Both the position numbers and the translations under genes were made by a program. Source: Glandiceps talaboti (taxonomy: Eukaryota > Hemichordata > Enteropneusta > Spengelidae). Taken from it: 64,000 nt of DNA. The notes below the pieces were generated by a model. It had not been told where the DNA came from. It made no database searches and was given only the letters and a program-made list of their open reading frames with translations. The stretch covers positions 1,642,501 through 1,706,500 of the forward strand of contig NC_135565.1 in the NCBI RefSeq assembly GCF_964340395.1, given 5' to 3'. Of this stretch, positions 27,301-36,300 are shown one piece after another. The first letter of the stretch is position 1, and every line of letters starts with the position of its first letter.

Positions 27301-30300
27301 CAAGCTCGTCTAGAAGTCTCTATGTGAATAGAAAGTTTTATCTGTATCATAAATGTGGTTGAGCAGAGTTTTTTAGGACCAGTAAGCCCTGTAGTTAGGT
27401 AGTGTTTGTTAGAGTCAGTAAGCCCTGTCCTAAAGCAGTGTGATTTTAGGGTCAGTAAGCCCTGTAGTTAGGCAGTGTTTTTAGGGCCAGTAAGCCCCTT
27501 GATTAGGCAGTGTTTTTAGGGCCAGTAAGCCCTGTAGTTAGGCAGTGTCTTTTAGGGCCAGTAAGCCCTGTAGTTAGGCAGTGTTTTTTAGGGTTGGTGA
27601 GCCAGTAAATGTTTTCAGGAATCCCTGTTCTCTACAGGTGTGGCCATGATCAAAGCAAAATGACGGAAAACATAAAATGCTTTGAAACTGGTGAAAAATT
27701 AGCTTCATAAAATAACTCCATTAAGATAGTATAAAAGTTTACAAGTATAGTCACTTCATAGACGTGTATAGACTGTACATGTAGTTTAAAAGTAGTCACT
27801 TCATAGACGTGTATAGACTGTACATGTAGTTTAAAAGTAGTCACTTCATAGACGTGTATAGACTGTACATGTAGTTTAAAAGTAGTCACTTCATAGACGT
27901 GTATAGACTGTACATGTAGTTTAAAAGTAGTCACTTCATAGACGTGTATAGACTGTACATGTACTTTAAAAGTAGTCACTTCATAGACGTGTATAGACTG
28001 TACATGTACTTTAAAAGTAGTCACTTCATAGACGTGTATAGACTGTACATGTACTTTAAAAGTAGTCACTTCATAGATGTGTATAGACTGTACATGTAGT
28101 TTAAAAGTAGTCACTTCATAGTGTACATGTAGTTTAAAAGTAGTCACTTCAAAGATGTGTATAGACTGTACATGTAGTTTAAAAGTAGTCACTTCATAGA
28201 CGTGTATAGACTGTACATGTACTTTAAAAGTAGTCACTTCATAGACGTGTATAGACTGTACATGTAGTTTAAAAGTAGTCACTTCATAGACGTGTATAGA
28301 CTGTACATGTAGTTTAAAAGTAGTCACTTCATAGACGTGTATAGACTGTACATGTAGTTTAAAAGTAGTCACTTCATAGACGTGTATAGACTGTATGTGT
28401 AGTTTAAAAGTAGTCACTTCATAGACGTGTATAGACTGTACATGTAGTTTAAAAGTAGTCACTTCATAGACGTGTATAGACTGTACATGTAGTTTAAAAG
28501 TAGTCACTTCATAGACGTGTATAGACTACATGTAGTTTAAAAGTAGTCACTTCATAGACGTGAAAAGACTGTACATGTAGTTTAAAAGTAGTCACTTCAT
28601 AGACGTGTATAGACTGTACATGTAGTTTAAAAGTAGTCACTTCATAGACGTGTATAGACTGTATGTGTAGTTTAAAAGTAGTCACTTCATAGACGTGTAT
28701 AGACTGTACATGTAGTTTAAAAGTAGTCACTTCATAGACGTGTATAGACTGTACATGTAGTTTAAAAGTAGTCACTTCATAGACGTGTATAGACTGTACA
28801 TGTAGTTTAAAAGTAGTCACTTCATAGACGTGTATAGACTGTACATGTAGTTTAAAAGTAGTCACTTCATAGACGTGTATAGACTGTACATGTAGTTTAA
28901 AAGTAGTCACTTCATAGACGTGTATAGACTGTACATGTAGTTTAAAAGTAGTCACTTCATAGACGTGTATAGACTGTACATGTACTTTAAAAGTAGTCAC
29001 TTCATAGACATGAAAAGACTGTACATGTAGTTTAAAAGTAGTCACTTCATAGACGTGTATAGACTGTACATGTAGTTTAAAAGTAGTCACTTCATAGACG
29101 TGTATAGACTGTACATGTAGTTTAAAAGTAGTCACTTCATAGATGTGTATAGACTGTACATGTAGTTTAAAAGTAGTCACTTCATAGATGTGTATAGACT
29201 GTACATGTACTTTAAAAGTAGTCACTTCATAGACGTGTATAGACTGTACATGTAGTTTAAAAGTAGTCACTTCATAGACGTGTATAGACTGTACATGTAG
29301 TTTAAAAGTAGTCACTTCATAGACGTGTATAGACTGTACATGTAGTTTAAAAGTAGTCACTTCATAGATGTGTATAGACTGTACATGTACTTTAAAAGTA
29401 GTCACTTCATAGACGTGTAGACTGTACATGTAGTTTAAAAGTAGTCACTTCATAGACGTGTATAGACTGTACATGTAGTTTAAAAGTAGTCACTTCATAG
29501 ACGTGTATAGACTGTACATGTAGTTTAAATAAAAGTAGTCACTTCATAGACGTGTATAGACTGTACATGTAGTTTAAAAGTAGTCACTTCATAGACGTGT
29601 ATAGACTGTACATGTAGTTTAAAAGTAGTCACTTCATAGACGTGTATAGACTGTACATGTAGTTTAAAAGTAGTCACTTCATAGATGTGTATAGAGGTAC
29701 ATGTAGCAATCATGTACATGTATCAGCTTGCCATCAATAATAGACCTGTTATCAGCTGCGTATACAATGCCAAGTATTGTGTAGTGCTGAGGAGTTTGCA
29801 CACACTACATGTACATGTACTATACTAAGGGCAGTGTTGCAGCCAGCCTTTTGAAAGAGTGGGACATTGTGTCCCGAGACTTTCATTTTTCTAGGTCATC
29901 ATACTTTTTTTTTGGGGGGGGGGGGGGGGGGGGGGGGAACATTACAAAAAAGCACCAATAGCGTTTGTAGCACACTTTTTATAGTTTTTTCAAAATATTT
30001 ACCCACACCATGCTAGATATTTGCTGAATGATTATGCTTATCCAACCCTGTTGTTATCTATACACATATACACAATCATTTGGCTGTTACTATACAAATG
30101 TACATATTTGCATACAATTTTAGTGTGGGTCGTCTATGACCTATCACTTCCAAAATTGTGGGTCACGTCAAAAAAATGTGTGTCAAATGACCCAAAAACC
30201 CCCTCTGGCTGCAACACTGACTAAGGGGATATATTTATGTTACATATGAGATTTTTAAAAAAAATATCTGTTTTTGTCATGTACATGTACTTATGTTAAG

Positions 30301-33300
30301 TAAATGTTTACCTAAATGTCTGTGAGTTTATTTTAGGGGATGGTTGTCACATGACTGCTCTGGGTTCACCGAAAAATTCCCTGTGATTGATGGTGTTGTT
30401 GTTCTATGAACTAACTCATAATCAACATGTCTTTCCATCATTTCCTGATAAAAATGTTATTTCAAACGTAATAAAGACAAAACAAGATTAAATGTAACAA
30501 CATACATATACATGTAAGCAATGTCCTCTCACGCAATGCATCCTGGGCCTATTATGGAGTCCTAGTTCTGTTTTGTCCTCTCACGCAATGCATCCTGGGC
30601 CTATTATGGAGTCCTAGTTTTGTTTTGTCCTCTCACGCAATGCATCCTGGGCCTATTATGGAGTCCTAGTTCTGTTTTGTCCTCTCACGCAATGCATCCT
30701 GGGCCTATTATGGAGTCCTAGTTCTGTTTTGTCCTCTCACGCAATGCATCCTGGGCCTATTATCAAGTCCTAGTTTTGTTTTGTCCAACTACTACTTACA
30801 TTTATATACTTTTTTTAAATATAGTTGCTGTGATAGCCTTTTGTAATAACAATAATAACAGGTTTACCACAGATCCAGACAGTAATAGTGTTTATATCAT
30901 CTGACGACTCAAATTCACAGTGTTGGCTATCTCAAATAATTGTAGTGTTCGCTGTGATTTTGAGGGGTTTTTCTTCTGTTTTTGTGCTTTTTTTTCATCC
31001 CAATGTTTAACAAGAAGCAAACGCTACAATTCCTGTGAAGTAAACGCAAATAGACGGGAACGATTCAGATCAGAATCACAAAGTTGGGTGGATTTTTCGG
31101 CTAAAACCTGCCAAAAAATCGGACATGTCCAAACTACAACATTAATTACAGAGCCTTCAAGACCCAAGAAGTGTTAAAGAGGTACATGTACTGTACCCCA
31201 ATGTCATCAAAATTGGCAAGGCATGCAGCATTTGAAATGGGCAGTATGCTGACATTCTGTGCCTGTTTTCAGTATGCTGACATTTTGTGCCTGTTTTCAG
31301 TATGCTGACATTCCATTCTGTGCCTGTTTTCAGTATGCTGACATTCTGTGCCTGTTTTCAGTATGCTGACATTCTGTGCCTGTTTTCAGTATGCTGACAT
31401 TCCATTCTATGCCTGTTTTCAGTATGCTGACATTCTGTGCCTGTTTTCAGTATGCTGACATTTTGTGCCTGTTTTCAGTATGCTGACATTCCATTCTGTG
31501 CCTGTTTTCAGTATGCTGACATTCTGTGCCTGTTTTCAGTATGCTGACATTCTGTGCCTGTTTTCAGTATGCTGACATTATGTGCCTGTTTTCAGTATGC
31601 TGACATTCCATTCTGTGCCTGTTTTCAGTATGCTGACATTCTGTGCCTGTTTTCAGTATGCTGACATTCTGTGCCTGTTTTCAGTATGCTGACATTCTGT
31701 GCCTGTTTTCAGTATGCTGACATTCCATTCTGTGCCTGTTTTCAGTATGCTGACATTCTGTGCCTGTTTTCAGTATGCTGACATTCTGTGCCTGTTTTCA
31801 GTATGCTGACATTCTGTGCCTGTTTTCAGTATGCTGACATTCCATTCTGTGCCTGTTTTCAGTATGCTGACATTCTGTGCCTGTTTTCAGTATGCTGACA
31901 CTTTGTGCCTGTTTTCAGTATGCTGACATTCTGTGCCTGTTTTCAGTATGCTGACATTCCATTCTGTGCCTGTTTTCAGTATGCTGACATTCTGTGCCTG
32001 TTTTCAGTATGCTGACATTTTGTGCCTGTTTTCAGTATGCTGACATTCTGTGCCTGTTTTCAGTATGCTGACATTCTGTGCCTGTTTTCAGTATGCTGAC
32101 ATTCCATTCTGTGCCTGTTTTCAGTATGCTGACATTCCATTCTGTGCCTGTTTTCAGTATGCTGACGTTCTGTGCCTGTTTTCAGTATGCTGACATTCCA
32201 TTCTGTGCCTGTTTTCAGTATGCTGACATTCCATTCTGTGCCTGTTTTCAGTATGCTGACATTCCATTCTGTGCCTGTTTTCAGTATGCTGACACTCTGT
32301 GCCTGTTTTCAGTATGCTGACACTCTGTGCCTGTTTTCAGTATGCTGACATTCCATTCCGTGCCTGTTTTCAGTATGCTGACATTCTGTGCCTGTTTTCA
32401 GTATGCTGACATTCCATTCTGTGCCTGTTTTCAGTATGCTGACACTCTGTGCCTGTTTTCAGTATGCTGACATTCCATTCTGTGCCTGTTTTCAGTATGC
32501 TGACATTCTGTGCCTGTTTTCAGTATGCTGACACTCTGTGCCTGTTTTCAGTATGCTGACATTCCATTCTGTGCCTGTTTTCAGTATGCTGACATTTTGT
32601 GCCTGTTTTCAGTATGCTGACATTCCATTCTGTGCCTGTTTTCAGTATGCTGACACTCTGTGCCTGTTTTCAGTATGCTGACATTCCATTCTGTGCCTGT
32701 TTTCAGTATGCTGACATTCTGTGCCTGTTTTCAGTATGCTGACACTCTGTGCCTGTTTTCAGTATGCTGACATTCCATTCTGTGCCTGTTTTCAGTATGC
32801 TGACATTCCATTCTGTGCCTGTTTTCAGTATGCTGACATTCTGTGCCTGTTTTCAGTATGCTGACATTCTGTGCCTGTTTTCAGTATGCTGACATTCCAT
32901 GCTGTGCCTGTTTTCAGTATGCTGACATTCTGTGCCTGTTTTCAGTATGCTGACATTCTGTGCCTGTTTTCAGTATGCTGACATGCTGTGCCTGTTTTCA
33001 GTATGCTGACATTCCATTCTGTGCCTGTTTTCAGTATGCTGACATTCCATTCTGTGCCTGTTTTCAGTATGCTGACATTCTGTGCCTGTTTTCAGTATGC
33101 TGACACTCTGTGCCTGTTTTCAGTATGCTGACATTCCATTCCGTGCCTGTTTTCAGTATGCTGACATTCTGTGCCTGTTTTCAGTATGCTGACATTCCAT
33201 TCCGTGCCTGTTTTTTCAGTATGCTGACACTCTGTGCCTGTTTTCAGTATGCTGATATTTTTGGGGCCATGGAAAAAATTGAGAATTCAAGGAGGCTAGC

Positions 33301-36300
33301 TGCGAAAATTCTGGTCTGAAGGGGGAGCCCTGAAATATTTTGCTCATCCTTTGAACCAAATTAAACCTGAGGAGCAGTTATTAACCGAGTAAATTAAAAA
33401 AATTCTCACAGCTTCACCAAAATACCTTCTAAAACCTAGATTCAGGGATGAGTTGGGTGACAGCCATGCAAGTGTATTTCTGTATGCCTTCCTCTGTCTG
33501 TCACAGTGTCTGTCTCTGTATGTGTGTGTGTGTGTTTGTCTCTCTCTCTCTCTTTCTCTGTGTCCTTTTTTAACATTCAAACCTCAGGAGCAGTCGTTTA
33601 CCTTGTAGTTTGCAAGATTGTGTACTTCATTACCTACCATACATTTAATTATGAGGCAGTCAATAGCCAAACAAATGTGCGTGTCTGCCAAAATATCCCT
33701 AGTATAAGTGTGTGTAATATAGTCATACAGTTGTATAATAATGAGTAAAGTTGGGGTATTGAAAACAATTTTCAAGTACTCTGGCTTTTGATAATGTCTA
33801 TGGTTTGAAAATTAATGCCATTAAATGGCCTCCTACATGTCCTTATTTATACAAAAAAAGTACTTACCCTTCCCACTAGCTATCATGGGGAATACTTTTT
33901 CTGCCCAGAATCAAGATTGAAAGATAAAACCCTGCTGATAAAGTATCTCCAAGTATAGGTTACAGCCCAATGTGATTTCCATCTCTGAAGTGGAGTTGGG
34001 GTGGGGGTGGTACTATGTAATTACACAAAAGTATGTGTGACTGGGAGTGGGCTATGAAAATTCTTGTGATTTTTTTTTTTTTTGGGGGGGGGGGGCATGA
34101 AATTTTTTGACAGTGTGAAGATGGGGCTTCAAAAAAATTTTGACTAATATAACCCCCCCCCCCTCTCATAAATTCTGATCCTGGCCTTAACGAGAATATC
34201 CTGCATGGTTGTAGCTACAATAATTGTAGCAATACTTTTTTATACTTTCTTAATCTTTATATTTTATTTTGTGTGACTCAACATTTTTCGTTTTACATTT
34301 TATTTCTTATGAATTTATGGCATTTGCAAAGAAAAACAAAGTTACAATTATTACCCCAATAATTATTATTATCGAACAAGGACATTAAAATCTCTCCGGC
34401 AATTATTTCCATGGTTTTCTCATAACAAGCGACCTATCGGTCAGAATAGCTCCGCTGGTTTTTTTTTTAATTTAATTTTTTATTTTGGTGACATGTAGAA
34501 GTGGTTCAGGTCTTCACTATGCAGTTTTGTTTTAGCGATGCAATAAAGTGGTTAGTGGTTTCATATGATGTCTCACTATAAAACACATTTTACACAGAAG
34601 TTGGTAATGTATTGTACTTTTATACCATAGTCACCATTTTATAACAAAAATCTACTGTTATGAAAAATTGCACAAAATCTCAGAAAAAAATGACTGGGAA
34701 ATGCACACAAGAAAAAGAAAAAAAGAGGATTTTGAGGTTGGCTATAAATAATTCCAGTGTCTTACAGCTATAACCCTGGAAAATTTTAATGATGAATGAA
34801 ATAAACTAGGGATCTAAAATAATTTTGAGGCAATTTGAATTTCAATTTTCTAACAAATTTACAAAGTCAACAACATTCAACTTGTACTAGTTGTGGTAGA
34901 TATATATAGGGAAGAAATGTATTAATCGCCATCTTAGTTTCCGTACGGCGACAATCTCAAGTACCCGGAAGAGAGTCATTCTCAGCCATACGTTACAGTG
35001 GTAACACTCGTTCATGTTCGGTTACCTTTCACAAAGAAAACACAACGAAATGGTTGAAATGATCTTTTTTTTTATTTCTTTTCATCACAACAACAAAATC
35101 TGCGTGATTGATCAAAAGTGTTGTAAACTAAACCAGAAAGAATTATCGGACTGGCTAAACTTCCCGATGAACTGGAGTAAGGTCCTACTACTTCCAAGTA
35201 AGCCTCGATAGTACTATAGTACGTGAGAAAATCGTCTCAAACTAGCGATACAACTTTCAAAATATAACTTGACATGTCTTCATTTGTTAGAGTTATACAA
35301 TTCAAGACGGGTTTTCACTCGAAAACAACAATTCTGTGAATAATGACACTCTGAACGCAGCGATTTCTCGGACGATGTTACCACTGTAACGTATGGCTGA
35401 CAACGACTTGCTTCCGGGTTAGTCCCTCGTGCATACGGGTGGATTGTCGGCGATTAATACATACATCGTCTGATATTTTAATTCACAGTGTTTCTTGTGA
35501 CCGGCGCCTGTCAGCAGACTCTGCCATTTTTTTCATCATTCCATTGTATTTAAACCTTGTACTTGACATTTCGCAATATTTATAATTCTCAACAAAATAC
35601 CTCAACATGCCTCACTTCGCTCGTACTCAAAGCAGCCCCGCGCGGTATGATCACTGACACTGATGACATGATGAGAGAGAACCTTTTCGGATTTACATGT
35701 AAAACGGGGAAAGATACGCAAAACATAATGCAAAGTCTGAAGCCAAATTAAAGTTGTAATTATTTTAATTATTTTTACTTGCCAAATATTTGCATTTTGG
35801 AAAGGCAAGACACGTTCATGTCGTTTAACTTTACATGTGAACTGTCGGCCATAACTTCAACCGCATGTCTGGCATGCCCTTCCTTACGCAAGTTGTCTGA
35901 ATTCTGGTTCACTGTCATTCCAAATTGCACGACAATATAGAATTAACCACAAGTTACATGAAAACATCACACTTTTATAGTGGGTCTGAAGTGTGATTTT
36001 AGTGAGTACCAAGAACGTCCTGTGTTGATACTCAAGATACTTGCTGTGGAAAATCGCTCGGTCAAATGAGGTCACCTTCAGCTTCTGGTCGAATCAGGAT
36101 AGAGTATGCAAATGAGGATGTTGCGGACTGATTTGAAGTTTACAACCCTGTTTCGAACAAACGCTTGTCATTTGGGCGCCCAATGCGTAGAATTATGACT
36201 ATAGCACATATTACATTGCTTGTTTGACGTCAATAGTGTCTTTTGAAAAGTGGCAGTTTACTTAAAGTCTCGTCGACTGATTTCCAATATGGCGTCGGTC

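Noticed and set aside
27650-29719. Long minus-strand frames of 285 and 306 codons with a 15-residue repeat, as a repetitive protein gene
   Set aside because: They coincide exactly with the 45-bp minisatellite inside TXNDC9 intron 2. The openness follows from a stop-free unit whose length is a multiple of three. No independent promoter or splice sites are seen.
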